A stretch of 17,477 bases of DNA from an uncultured Eubacterium sp. (GCA_937915825.1 CALGGT010000032.1:1-17477); one strand, 5' to 3'; positions 6,488-14,829 are shown, numbered from the stretch's first letter. Numbers and translations are program-made. The notes: a model not told the origin generated them from the letters alone.

Positions 6488-6797
6488 AGAAGAAAAAATC
6501 CTAGGTCTGATCGGTCTTTGTATGAAAGCCGGCCAATTGGTAAGCGGCGCCGCATTAACGGAAGATGCGGTGAAAGACAAAAGTGTAAAAGTCGTGCTGT
6601 TCGCATCCGATGCATCGGATCGGACCAAGAAAGATATTACCAATGCGTGTCAGTATTTTGGTGTTCCGTTTTATGAATGTTCGGACATGGAACATTTGGG
6701 GCATCACATTGGAAAAGAACAACGAGCGGTTGTTGGAATCAAGAATCCGGGATTGGCGGAAAAAATAATAAAATATTTGGAATCGGAGGAATGTTAA
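6480..6797 (+). CDS. ylxQ: L7Ae-family K-turn RNA-binding protein YlxQ
   Basis: A 105-residue ribosomal L7Ae/L30e/Gadd45 family protein. The conserved opening EKILGLIGLCMKAGQLVSG and the strand-helix VVLFASDASDRTKKDI are typical of YlxQ. Relatives bind kink-turn RNAs, and the position between ylxR and infB is the same as in Bacillus. The best start is the TTG at 6480, which overlaps the rnpM stop by 8 nt and has AAAGGA at 6465-6470. The next ATG (6519) would remove the conserved first helix. The cellular RNA target is not known from the sequence. Confidence 0.92.
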   Translation: MNKEEKILGLIGLCMKAGQLVSGAALTEDAVKDKSVKVVLFASDASDRTKKDITNACQYFGVPFYECSDMEHLGHHIGKEQRAVVGIKNPGLAEKIIKYLESEEC

Positions 6798-6798
6798 T

Positions 6799-9315
6799 AT
6801 GGCGAAAATGAAAATCTATGCAATTACGAGAGCTCTTGAACAAAATTTTAAGGGAATTAAGAGTAAAGACCTGGTTGATCTGCTAGTGGCAAATGGCTTT
6901 GAAGCAAAAAGCGCAAACAGCAACGTGGAAGATGAAGCGATCGCGTTTCTTTTTAATGCGTTCAAAGATGTCAATCATAATCCGATCGATGACCTTAGAA
7001 ATAAGGAAAATGGTACATCGGAAGATGTAAAAGAAGAGCAAAAAGAGAGTAAGAAAGAAACGAAAAAGGATCCGGAGGCAGTTCGCCAGCCAAAGGAATC
7101 TGTAAAAGAATCTGAATCCAAAGAAGGAAAATCTTTGCCCAAAGGGGAAGAGAAAGAAGCGAATAAGAAAGAGCCTGCAACCCAATCCAGGAAAAGAGAA
7201 GAGACTCGAAAAGAGCGAGAACCCAGAAAAGAAAAAACCGGGGATCGTTTCCACGATCGAGGTGGGGCCAAGAAAGACGATCGAAAGGATTTCCGTAACA
7301 AACGGGGTGGAGACAAAAAGGGCGGTTCCGAGAAAGTGATCGATCGTTTCAATCGTTCCCAGAACAGCTTTGATTCCATTCCCAAAGACCAAAATTCCAA
7401 ATCTTCCCGTAAGAGAAATGGAAAGAAGGAGAAAGAAAAGGGAACCTATCGCAAATACAGCAACGAGGAAATGGATAAGATCCGCAGCAAAAAAGACCCC
7501 AATCGCAAGGGAGCGTTTATTAAGCCGAAACCGGTGGAGAAGAAACCGGAAGATGATATTAAGCAGATTACCATTCCGGAATCCATCACCATTCGGGAAT
7601 TATCGGAACGGATGAAAATGCCGGCTTCCGCCCTGGTTAAGAAATTATTCCTACAGGGAAGAATGGTTTCGGTCAATGAGGATCTAACCTTTGAAGAAGC
7701 AGAAGAAATCGCCCTGGATTTTGATATCATCGCGGAAAAAGAAGAAAAGATCGATATGGTAGCCGAACTTCTGAAAGAAGAAGAAGAGGATGAAAGCAAA
7801 ATGAAGAAACGTCCTCCGGTTGTTTGTGTTATGGGTCACGTAGATCACGGTAAAACGTCTCTTTTGGATGCCATTCGTAATTCCAGTGTTACCACCCACG
7901 AGGTTGGTGGAATTACCCAGCACATCGGTGCGTATGAAGTGAAGATCAACGAAGAGTCCATCACCTTTTTGGATACGCCGGGACATGAGGCATTTACCTC
8001 TATGCGTATGCGCGGGGCCCAATCTACCGATATTGCCATTTTGGTCGTAGCGGCCGATGATGGTGTGATGCCCCAGACGGTGGAGGCGATCAACCATGCC
8101 AAGGCTGCCGGTGTTGAGATCCTGGTTGCCGTGAATAAGATCGATAAGCCCGGTGCCAATGTAGAACGTGTCAAACAAGAGCTGGTTGAATATGAACTGG
8201 TTGCCGAAGAATGGGGCGGAAGTACGATTTTCGTTCCGGTATCCGCCCATACCGGTGAAGGCATTGAACAATTATTGGAAATGATCCTGCTTACGGCAGA
8301 GGTCATGGAATTAAAGGCCAACCCGAACCGGAAAGCCAGAGGTGTTGTGATCGAGGCCCGTCTGGACAAAGGAAGGGGACCGGTTGCTACCGTATTGGTA
8401 CAGAAAGGTACGTTACATGTAGGGGACCACTTAGCGGTAGGAAAAGCCCATGGTAAAGTACGTGCCATGGTGTCCCATACCGGAGAACGGGTGAAGAAAG
8501 CCAAACCTTCTACTCCCGTAGAAATACTGGGTCTTTCCGATACACCCAACGCCGGTGAGATTTTCCTTGCAACCGGAAGTGATAAAGAAGCAAAGCAAAT
8601 TTCCCAAGCCTATATTGACCAGGATAAGGATAAATTATTAGAGGAGACCAAATCCAAGAAACTTACCTTAGACGGATTGTTTAACCAGATTCAAGAAGGA
8701 AGCATTAAGGAATTGAATCTGATCATCAAAGCGGATGTGCAAGGTTCCGTGGAAGCTGTGAAACAAAGCCTGTTAAAGCTTAGCAACGAAGAGGTGGCTG
8801 TTCGGGTGATCCATGGTGGCGTAGGGGCGATTAATGAATCCGACGTTTCCTTAGCGAGCGCTTCCAACGCCATTATCATTGGCTTTAACATTCGTCCGGA
8901 TAACACCGCCAGAGAAATTGCGGATCGGGAAAATGTAGACGTTCGTTTATACCGCGTCATCTACGATGCCATTGAAGATATTGAGAATGCGTTGAAGGGT
9001 ATGTTAGAGCCGGTTTACGAAGAGAAGGTGACCGGGCATGTGGAAGTTCGTCAGATCTTCAAATCTTCCGATGTGGGAACCATTGCAGGTTCTTATGTAT
9101 TGGACGGTAAGGTGGAACGGGGCAGCAAAGCCAGGATCACCCGTGACGGCGAGCAGATCTTTGAAGGGAATCTTGCGTCCCTGAAGCGATTCAAGGATGA
9201 TGTGAAGGAAGTAGCCGCCGGTTACGAGTGCGGTTTGGTATTTGAGAACTTTAGTGACCTGATGGAAGGGGATCTGGTAGAATCCTACATTATGGTTGAG
9301 GTTCCTCGTAAGTAA
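6799..9315 (+). CDS. infB: Translation initiation factor IF-2
   Basis: IF2 is the GTPase that places initiator fMet-tRNA on the 30S subunit and promotes subunit joining. The 838-residue protein has an N-terminal IF2_N-like segment (1-55), a long charged K/E/R linker (about 66-250), a second IF2_N domain (about 256-310) and the GTPase domain. The GTPase motifs are all present: GHVDHGKT (346-353), GGITQHIGAY (370-379), DTPGHE (392-397), NKID (446-449) and SAHTG (482-486). Domains II, III and C2 follow to the end (ESYIMVEVPRK). Shine-Dalgarno CGGAGGA (6784-6790) lies at the end of ylxQ, one base before the ATG's own frame begins after the TAA. The linker is A-rich and low in complexity, which explains open frames on the other strand. 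No ylxP gene separates infB from rbfA here, unlike in Bacillus. Confidence 0.98.
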   Translation: MAKMKIYAITRALEQNFKGIKSKDLVDLLVANGFEAKSANSNVEDEAIAFLFNAFKDVNHNPIDDLRNKENGTSEDVKEEQKESKKETKKDPEAVRQPKESVKESESKEGKSLPKGEEKEANKKEPATQSRKREETRKEREPRKEKTGDRFHDRGGAKKDDRKDFRNKRGGDKKGGSEKVIDRFNRSQNSFDSIPKDQNSKSSRKRNGKKEKEKGTYRKYSNEEMDKIRSKKDPNRKGAFIKPKPVEKKPEDDIKQITIPESITIRELSERMKMPASALVKKLFLQGRMVSVNEDLTFEEAEEIALDFDIIAEKEEKIDMVAELLKEEEEDESKMKKRPPVVCVMGHVDHGKTSLLDAIRNSSVTTHEVGGITQHIGAYEVKINEESITFLDTPGHEAFTSMRMRGAQSTDIAILVVAADDGVMPQTVEAINHAKAAGVEILVAVNKIDKPGANVERVKQELVEYELVAEEWGGSTIFVPVSAHTGEGIEQLLEMILLTAEVMELKANPNRKARGVVIEARLDKGRGPVATVLVQKGTLHVGDHLAVGKAHGKVRAMVSHTGERVKKAKPSTPVEILGLSDTPNAGEIFLATGSDKEAKQISQAYIDQDKDKLLEETKSKKLTLDGLFNQIQEGSIKELNLIIKADVQGSVEAVKQSLLKLSNEEVAVRVIHGGVGAINESDVSLASASNAIIIGFNIRPDNTAREIADRENVDVRLYRVIYDAIEDIENALKGMLEPVYEEKVTGHVEVRQIFKSSDVGTIAGSYVLDGKVERGSKARITRDGEQIFEGNLASLKRFKDDVKEVAAGYECGLVFENFSDLMEGDLVESYIMVEVPRK

Positions 9316-9332
9316 CAGAAAGGAATTCGTGT

Positions 9333-9707
9333 ATGAAGAAGAACAGCATTAAGAATACACGCATCAATAAAGAAGTTGCCAGAGAAATGAGTGAGATTCT
9401 ACGCAAGGATTTAAAAGATCCTCGCGTAGATCCCATAAAAACCTCGGTAATGGAGGCGTTGGTAACACCGGATCTGAAATACGCCAAGATCTTTGTAAGC
9501 GTCTTCGGTTCGGAACCGGACAAGGAGAATACCATGAATGCTCTTAAGCATAGTTCTTCTTATATCCGTCATTTGTTAGCGCAACGGTTGAACTTAAGAA
9601 ATACTCCGGAATTAACCTTTTTATTGGATGAGTCCATTGAGTACGCGGCGAAAATGTCCCAAAGAATAGAAGAGGTTCGTTCCATGGAAAGCAAAGGGGA
9701 GGAATGA
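9333..9707 (+). CDS. rbfA: 30S ribosome-binding factor RbfA
   Basis: RbfA binds the immature 30S subunit near helix 1 of 16S rRNA and is needed for efficient processing and cold adaptation. The 124-residue product is of normal length and has the KH-like fold signatures: RINKEVAREMSEIL (10-23), LKDPRV (27-32) and VTPDLKYAKIFVSVFG (44-59), then the C-terminal helix ending at TPELTFLLDESIEYA. The start at 9333 is preceded by AAAGGA (9319-9324). It lies 17 nt after infB and the stop is directly followed by the nrnA start, so this is one transcript. Confidence 0.96.
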   Translation: MKKNSIKNTRINKEVAREMSEILRKDLKDPRVDPIKTSVMEALVTPDLKYAKIFVSVFGSEPDKENTMNALKHSSSYIRHLLAQRLNLRNTPELTFLLDESIEYAAKMSQRIEEVRSMESKGEE

Positions 9708-10673
9708 TTGTTGTCAAATCAATTATTAGAAAAGATTGAAACCTGTGAAAATATCGGGATCGCGGCTCATATTCGTCCGGATGGAGATGCGGTGGGTTCT
9801 TGTTTTGCCCTATCCAATTATATAAAAGAGAATTACCCGGATAAAAATGTCAAAGTATTTTTGGAGGATATCCCGGCTTCGTTGGAGTTTTTAGTGGACG
9901 AGGAAGCCTTACATTCTTCCAAGGATTCCTTTGACCTTTTTGTCTCTTTAGACTGTGGAGATACCGATCGATTGGGAAAGGCGTATGAAGTGTTTGAAAA
10001 AACCCCTGCTACCTTGAACATCGATCATCACATTAGCAATACAATGTTTGGTGATGAGCAGATCGTAAAGGGAGATGCCAGTTCTACCTGTGAGATCCTT
10101 TGTGATCTGCTTCCCATGGATCAGATCTCGCAAAAATGTGCCACATGCTTATATACCGGGATCATTCATGACACCGGAGTTTTTAAACACTCCAACACCG
10201 GAGAGAAAACCATGGCATATGCCGGTGCTTTAATGGAAAAAGGCATTCCCTTCGGGAAGATCATCGATGAAAGTTTCTATCAGAAAACCTATCGTCAATT
10301 GCAGATCTTAGGGCGTTGTTTATTAGAAAGTGTACGTATCTTAGACGGAACGTGTATTTTTTCCATTGTATCCCGCAGAACCATGGAGTTCTATCAGACG
10401 AAAAATTCGGACTTAGATGGGGTGATCGATGAGTTACGAACCACGGAAGGGGTGGAAGTGGCTATTTTACTTACGGAAATTGATAATCTGGAATACAAGG
10501 TAAGCATGCGCTCCAATGATTATGTGGATGTTAGTAAGATTGCGGTATTCTTTAACGGTGGCGGTCACGTAAAAGCCGCCGGCTGCACCATAAAGGGCGC
10601 TGCCTTTGATGTGATCAATAATCTGACGGAACACATTGAAAAGCAGATCCTGGCCCACGAACAGAATCAATAA
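9708..10673 (+). CDS. nrnA: Bifunctional oligoribonuclease/pAp phosphatase NrnA (DHH family)
   Basis: A 321-residue DHH/DHHA1 phosphoesterase. NrnA enzymes degrade 2-5-nt RNAs and dephosphorylate 3'-phosphoadenosine 5'-phosphate, using Mn ions. Metal ligands are all visible: H21, D25 and D27 in AAHIRPDGDAVGS, D82 in LDCGD, D106-H107-H108 in NIDHHISN, and D155 in GIIHDTGVFKHSN. The DHHA1 substrate-binding domain ends with FFNGGGHVKAAGC (GGGH at 284-287). The start is a TTG: two consecutive TTG codons (9708, 9711) follow GGAGG (9698-9702), and spacing slightly favours 9711, so the N-terminus is uncertain by one residue. It sits between rbfA and truB, a common clostridial order. Confidence 0.95.
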   Translation: MLSNQLLEKIETCENIGIAAHIRPDGDAVGSCFALSNYIKENYPDKNVKVFLEDIPASLEFLVDEEALHSSKDSFDLFVSLDCGDTDRLGKAYEVFEKTPATLNIDHHISNTMFGDEQIVKGDASSTCEILCDLLPMDQISQKCATCLYTGIIHDTGVFKHSNTGEKTMAYAGALMEKGIPFGKIIDESFYQKTYRQLQILGRCLLESVRILDGTCIFSIVSRRTMEFYQTKNSDLDGVIDELRTTEGVEVAILLTEIDNLEYKVSMRSNDYVDVSKIAVFFNGGGHVKAAGCTIKGAAFDVINNLTEHIEKQILAHEQNQ

Positions 10674-10705
10674 ACACCCATTTGTTTTGGTAAGAAGGTG
10701 GTTGT

Positions 10706-11617
10706 TTGGACGGAATTATCAATGTGTATAAGGAAAAAGGATTTACCTCTCATGATGTGGTAGCCAAATTAAGGGGAATCCTCCATATGAAAAAAATTGG
10801 TCATACCGGAACCCTGGATCCGGCAGCAGAGGGCGTGTTGCCCATTTGCTTAGGAACGGCTACCAAGGTATGCGACCTTTTAATGGACGAGAAGAAAACC
10901 TATGTAGCCTATGTAAGATTGGGGATCCGAACCGATACCCTGGATATGGAGGGGACGGTTTTGGAAGAGCGGGAGGTATCCGTTACCAGGGAAGATGTGG
11001 AGGAGATCTTACCTCAATTTCATGGTGAGATTCAGCAGATCCCTCCCATGTATTCCGCCTTAAAGGTAAAGGGAAAACGCCTCTATGACCTTGCCAGACA
11101 GGGAATAGAGGTAGAACGTAAGCCCAGAACGGTACATATTTTTTCTTTGAAATTATTGGGTTTTCATCCGGACGAGAAGATCATGCAGTTGGAAGTAACC
11201 TGCTCGAAGGGAACCTACATTCGTACGTTGGCAGATGATATGGGGGAACGATTGGGATGCGGGGCCTGTTTAAAATATCTCCTTCGAACCCGTGTGGGGA
11301 TGTTTCAAGTGGAAGACGCCCTGAAATTAAGTGAGATTCAGGCTCTGGTACAAGATGAGAAACCGCCGGTTTTGCCTACGGATATTGTGTTTCAACAATA
11401 TCCCGCCCTTACCTTGCGGAAAGAGGCCGTTAAGCTTTGCCAGAATGGAAATCCTCTGGGGGTTCAACATGTAAAAGAACACCCACGTTCCTTGTGTAAA
11501 GACGGAATCCCCAATTATTTTCGCCTATACGATGAAGAACATTGTTTCTATGCGATCTATGAATATTGTCCGGATCAAAGAAAATTACAGAATATAAAAA
11601 TGTTTTACCGGGGATAA
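10706..11617 (+). CDS. truB: tRNA pseudouridine(55) synthase TruB
   Basis: TruB isomerises U55 in the T loop of tRNAs and also acts as a tRNA folding chaperone. The 303-residue protein carries the catalytic motif GHTGTLDPAAEGVLP with nucleophile D38, the KTYVAYVRLG strand (64-73), PPMYSALKVKGKRLYDLAR (113-131) and GTYIRTLADDMG (169-180). The C-terminal 70 residues form the PUA-like region. The start is a TTG at 10706, with GAAGGTGG ending 4 nt upstream; the next Met is M28 inside the conserved core, too late to be the start. A GC-rich hairpin (11608-11612 with 11618-11622) spans its stop codon but has no U-tract, so I do not call it a terminator. Confidence 0.96.
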   Translation: MDGIINVYKEKGFTSHDVVAKLRGILHMKKIGHTGTLDPAAEGVLPICLGTATKVCDLLMDEKKTYVAYVRLGIRTDTLDMEGTVLEEREVSVTREDVEEILPQFHGEIQQIPPMYSALKVKGKRLYDLARQGIEVERKPRTVHIFSLKLLGFHPDEKIMQLEVTCSKGTYIRTLADDMGERLGCGACLKYLLRTRVGMFQVEDALKLSEIQALVQDEKPPVLPTDIVFQQYPALTLRKEAVKLCQNGNPLGVQHVKEHPRSLCKDGIPNYFRLYDEEHCFYAIYEYCPDQRKLQNIKMFYRG

Positions 11618-11642
11618 CCCGGGAAAAGAAAAGAGAACGATT

Positions 11643-12530
11643 ATGCAGATTTTGGAAGAACTTCCCCTTTCCATTAAAAATTCCGCTGTATGCATTGGAA
11701 AATTCGATGGGTTTCACTTAGGGCATATGCGCCTGATCCGTTCGGTGTTAAATCATACAGAGGAAAACACCGTAATATTTTCCTTACGAAATGAACAGAA
11801 TGAAAGTTTATTTACACTGAAAGAACAACGTAGGATGGCCCGTCAGCTGGGATTTTCCTATTTTGTAAGTTTTAAGGATCTTTCTCAGATCTACGCCATG
11901 GATGCGGAGGAATTTATTCAAACGATCCTGGTGGATCAATGTGATCTATCTTATATATGCGCCGGAAAAGATTTTCGATTTGGAAACGGGCGAAAAGGGG
12001 ATGTGAAGCTGCTGCAGCAAAAAAGCAGTCGGTTTGGCTATCAATGCGTAGTGGTGGAAGATCGGATCCACCAGGGGGAGAGGATCAGCAGTACACGGGT
12101 GAAAAATGCCCTAAAAGATGGAGATTTGAATGAGGTTACAACAATGTTGGGACGCCCCTTCTTTGTTTACGATACGGTCAAACCGGGAGAACAATTAGGA
12201 CGTACCATTGGATTTCCTACCGCGAATTTTTCCCTTCCTTCGAACAAATGCATGCCCCCTCATGGCGTGTATGGCGTTAAGGCGGAAATCGGAAAAAAAT
12301 TTTATTACGGAATGGCCAATTTAGGCCTTCGTCCCACGGTTTCCAAGGGGGATCGGGTTACGTTGGAAGTACATTTCCTGGACTATTCCGGGAATTTATA
12401 CAACAAAGATATTCAGGTGGATTTTTTGTACCCGATACGGGAAGAGAAAAAATTCGATTCCCTGGAAGCTTTGCAGCATCAATTGGAGATGGATGCGAAA
12501 ACCGTTAAGAAAACCGTAAAAAAACCGTAA
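11643..12530 (+). CDS. ribF: Bifunctional riboflavin kinase/FAD synthetase RibF
   Basis: RibF converts riboflavin to FMN and then FAD. The N-terminal FMN adenylyltransferase domain shows GKFDGFHLGH (19-28), CAGKDFRFGNGRKGD (106-120) and ISSTRVKNAL (148-157). The C-terminal riboflavin kinase domain has GRTIGFPTANF (186-196), GVYGV (208-212), GMANLGLRPTV (223-233) and LEVHFLDY (241-248), where E242 is in the catalytic-Glu position. The 295-residue length is slightly below the family's usual 305-320. The ribosome binding site is weak (AAGAG, no GGAG), so translation may be coupled to truB 25 nt upstream. The tail KTVKKTVKKP is encoded by a short tandem repeat and is not conserved sequence. No riboflavin biosynthesis genes are nearby. 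Confidence 0.96.
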   Translation: MQILEELPLSIKNSAVCIGKFDGFHLGHMRLIRSVLNHTEENTVIFSLRNEQNESLFTLKEQRRMARQLGFSYFVSFKDLSQIYAMDAEEFIQTILVDQCDLSYICAGKDFRFGNGRKGDVKLLQQKSSRFGYQCVVVEDRIHQGERISSTRVKNALKDGDLNEVTTMLGRPFFVYDTVKPGEQLGRTIGFPTANFSLPSNKCMPPHGVYGVKAEIGKKFYYGMANLGLRPTVSKGDRVTLEVHFLDYSGNLYNKDIQVDFLYPIREEKKFDSLEALQHQLEMDAKTVKKTVKKP

Positions 12531-12549
12531 GATACTGTAAAAATACCGG
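12498..12549. repeat. Short degenerate tandem repeat across the ribF stop
   Basis: AAAACCGT recurs at 12498-12505, 12510-12517 and 12521-12528. Two degenerate copies follow at 12531-12538 (GATACTGT) and 12542-12549 (AATACCGG). The period is 11-12 bp. The third copy contains the first base of the TAA stop. The array encodes the lysine-rich tail of RibF and looks like replication-slippage expansion at the gene end. Confidence 0.7.
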
Positions 12550-12564
12550 AAAGAAAGGAATGCC

Positions 12565-13452
12565 ATGATCTGGATCTACGTTGGAGCGGTGCTTTTGGTG
12601 GCACTGATTCTATTTTTCATATATGGATATCGGGAACATTACCGTTATGTCGTGGAGGATTTTGAGATTGAAGTCCCTTCGGATGCCCCCTTTCATAAGC
12701 CCATTCGTTTGGCGTTGATCGCGGATTTTCACAGTACGCAAACCTTTGGACCGAAGGGAAATAAAATCGTAAAAGCCATTGAAAAGCTCCATCCTGACGC
12801 CATTGTAATCGCTGGGGATTTAACCATCAAAGGAGAAAAAAAACCGGAGATCAGTTTGAATTTCTGCCGAGAACTTAAGAAAATAGCCCCGGTGTTTTAT
12901 TCGCCGGGAAACCATGAACTTCGTATGGAGGATTATGAGGCTTACGTAGCCAGACTACGCCGCATCGGCTTACATGTGTTGGTGAATGAAACAGAAAATG
13001 TAGAGATCAATGGAAATTCAGTATATTTCACAGGTTTGGTCCTGCCGATTTCCTTTTTTCACCGTTTTTGGAATGAAAAGAAATTACATGTGGAAGAAAT
13101 CTGGAATCTGGTGGATGAGGTCCCTTTAAAGGAGGAAGACTCTTCCGGAAAACCCTTAAGAATCCTGATCGCCCATAACCCGGAATATTTTAAACAATAT
13201 GTAAAATGGGGGGCGGATGTTATTTTTTCCGGTCACATTCATGGAGGCGTCATGCAGCTTCCGGTCTTAGGGGGTGTCATTTCCCCGTCGTTTCGTCTGT
13301 TTCCCAAATACGACGCCGGGATCTTCCGGGAAAATGAAAGTACCATGTTAATTACCAGAGGTCTGGGAAGCCATCATTTGAAATTTCGTTTTTTTAATCC
13401 GCCGCAGATCTGTCATGTAACAATCTACAAAGACCGTGAAGAAGAATCCTAG
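12565..13452 (+). CDS. Membrane-anchored calcineurin-like metallophosphoesterase
   Basis: A 295-residue protein with one N-terminal membrane helix (about 3-21) and a metallophosphoesterase domain of the YkuE/YkoQ-like group. Metal-binding motifs appear in order: D54-x-H56 in LIADFHS, GD at 84-85 (GDLT, where many family members have GDxxD), GNHE (115-118), H204 (IAHNP) and GHIHGG (223-228) with the following MQLPV. The catalytic set is therefore complete. The substrate is unknown; relatives cleave phosphodiesters or lipid-linked pyrophosphates, so I do not name one. The short N-terminal segment before the helix carries no basic residues, so the sidedness of the catalytic domain is not clear from this alone. 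The ATG at 12565 follows AAAGGA. It sits 34 nt after ribF and 33 nt before scpA. Confidence 0.9.
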   Translation: MIWIYVGAVLLVALILFFIYGYREHYRYVVEDFEIEVPSDAPFHKPIRLALIADFHSTQTFGPKGNKIVKAIEKLHPDAIVIAGDLTIKGEKKPEISLNFCRELKKIAPVFYSPGNHELRMEDYEAYVARLRRIGLHVLVNETENVEINGNSVYFTGLVLPISFFHRFWNEKKLHVEEIWNLVDEVPLKEEDSSGKPLRILIAHNPEYFKQYVKWGADVIFSGHIHGGVMQLPVLGGVISPSFRLFPKYDAGIFRENESTMLITRGLGSHHLKFRFFNPPQICHVTIYKDREEES

Positions 13453-13485
13453 AGGAAGTTCCGGCGGAGCGAAAAGGAGAAGATT

Positions 13486-14235
13486 ATGAGCTTAGAGGTA
13501 AAATTAGAGGTGTTCGAAGGACCGTTGGACCTCTTATTACATCTGATCGATAAGAATAAAGTGGATATTTACGACATTCCCATTATTACCATTACCGACC
13601 AATATTTGGAATATGTGGATGCCATGCCGACCAAGGATATGGATGTCATGAGCGAGTTTCTGGTTATGGCGTCTACCCTGCTTCGTATTAAATCCAAAAT
13701 GCTCTTGCCGAAGGAGGAAACGGAAGAGGAAGAAGTGGAAGACCCCAGGCAGGAATTGGTGGAGCGTTTGTTGGAATATAAGATGTATAAATATGCCTCT
13801 CTGGAGCTTAAGACCAGGGAACAGGGGGCCGGAAGGAGTTTCTACAAGGAGCCTACCATCCCCAAAGAGATCACGGATTTCAAAGAAGAGGTATCCGTGG
13901 ATGAATTGTTAAGCGATCTAACTCTGGCAAAATTACAGGGGATTTTCCATTCCGTCATGCGTAAGCAGATCGATAAAGTGGATCCCATTCGAAGTACCTT
14001 TGGTGAGATTGAAAAGGAAGAGATCAACTTAGGAGATCATATTCTTTATCTGGAAGACTACGCAAAGGAGCATAAAACCTTTAGTTTTCGCGCACTGCTG
14101 GAAGAGGGACACACCAAAACCTATGTGGTGGTTTCGTTCCTGGGGGTGTTGGAGCTGATGAAACAAGGGAAATTAACCATTGTACAGGAAGATATCTTTG
14201 ATGATATTTATATTACCTACAAAGACCAGGGATAA
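13486..14235 (+). CDS. scpA: Segregation and condensation protein A (kleisin)
   Basis: ScpA is the kleisin that bridges the SMC dimer heads and recruits ScpB in bacterial condensin. The 249-residue protein starts with the classical LEVFEGPLDLLLHLIDKNKVDIYDIPI (residues 7-33, shown in part by FEGPLDLLLHLI), the SMC-neck-binding helical region, and then SEFLVMASTLLRIKSKMLLP near 56-75. A glutamate-rich linker follows at about 77-87. The C-terminal winged helix (TYVVVSFLGVLELMKQGKL) binds the SMC cap. AAGGAGA (13474-13480) lies 5 nt before the ATG. scpB follows after 11 nt, the usual pairing; smc itself is not in the window. Confidence 0.97.
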   Translation: MSLEVKLEVFEGPLDLLLHLIDKNKVDIYDIPIITITDQYLEYVDAMPTKDMDVMSEFLVMASTLLRIKSKMLLPKEETEEEEVEDPRQELVERLLEYKMYKYASLELKTREQGAGRSFYKEPTIPKEITDFKEEVSVDELLSDLTLAKLQGIFHSVMRKQIDKVDPIRSTFGEIEKEEINLGDHILYLEDYAKEHKTFSFRALLEEGHTKTYVVVSFLGVLELMKQGKLTIVQEDIFDDIYITYKDQG

Positions 14236-14246
14236 AGGAGAGACGC

Positions 14247-14813
14247 ATGAAGATTAAAGAACTGGAAGCCAGTTTGGAGGCGATTTTATTCACACTGGGA
14301 GAAGCCGTGGATATCGCCCGCCTGGCACAAGCCTTGGAACATGATGAGGATACCATTCGTCGGATTCTCAGAAATATGATGATGCGATATGAAGAAGAGG
14401 ACCGGGGGATCCATATCATTGAATTGGACGGAGCGTTCCAGCTTTGTACGAAACCGGAATACTACGAGGCTTTGATCAAGATCGCCCATGTCCCCAAAAA
14501 ACACGTGTTAACCGATGTTATGTTAGAGACGTTGTCCATCATTGCCTATAAGCAGCCCATTACCAGAAATGAGATAGAACGCATCCGCGGGGTAAAATGT
14601 GACCATGCGGTAAATCGCCTGATCGAATACAATCTGATCTGCGAAACCGGCCGTCTGGATGCGCCGGGACGACCCATTCTTTTTGCGACCACAGAGGAAT
14701 TTTTGCGATATTTCGGGATCGAGTCCCTGGAGGATCTCCCGATCTTAAACCAGGAAACCATTAATACGTTCCGAAAAGAAGCGGAAAATGAGGTGAATCA
14801 CCTTCCGCTGTAA
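14247..14813 (+). CDS. scpB: Segregation and condensation protein B
   Basis: ScpB forms a dimer of tandem winged-helix domains that binds the centre of ScpA and regulates SMC. The 188-residue protein has the N-terminal winged helix (LEASLEAILFTLGEAVDI, 6-23) and the C-terminal one with the strongly conserved ETLSIIAYKQPITRNEIERI near 94-113 and RGV, plus the GRLDAPGRPILFATTEEFL signature at about 135-153. AAAGGAGAG provides the ribosome binding site. The last codons also encode a terminator hairpin, so the C-terminal residues are constrained at the RNA level too. This is the last gene of the transcription unit. Confidence 0.97.
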   Translation: MKIKELEASLEAILFTLGEAVDIARLAQALEHDEDTIRRILRNMMMRYEEEDRGIHIIELDGAFQLCTKPEYYEALIKIAHVPKKHVLTDVMLETLSIIAYKQPITRNEIERIRGVKCDHAVNRLIEYNLICETGRLDAPGRPILFATTEEFLRYFGIESLEDLPILNQETINTFRKEAENEVNHLPL

Positions 14814-14819
14814 TTTTTT
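14780..14819 (+). terminator. Intrinsic terminator embedded in the scpB 3' coding end
   Basis: AGCGGA (14780-14785) pairs with TCCGCT (14804-14809), and inside it AGGTG (14791-14795) pairs with CACCT (14799-14803) around an AAT loop. There is a 5-nt bulge on the 5' side. TTTTTT (14814-14819) follows 4 nt after the stem. The whole hairpin is coding sequence; only the T-tract is past the TAA stop. It separates the rimP-scpB unit from the purM promoter. Confidence 0.75.
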
Positions 14820-14829
14820 ATAAAAATGT

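Noticed and set aside
6883..7400. Long open frames on the minus strand opposite the infB linker
   Set aside because: They come from A-rich, low-complexity K/E/R codons read in reverse (F/S/L-rich), with no recognised domain or suitable upstream signals.
7370..7615. Second + strand frame inside infB
   Set aside because: It is a frame-shifted shadow of the repetitive linker. The IF2 frame is intact on both sides.
11608..11622. GC-rich hairpin across the truB stop codon as a terminator
   Set aside because: The stem is only 5 bp and is followed by an A/G-rich stretch, not T's; ribF follows closely with a weak ribosome binding site, so coupling is more likely.
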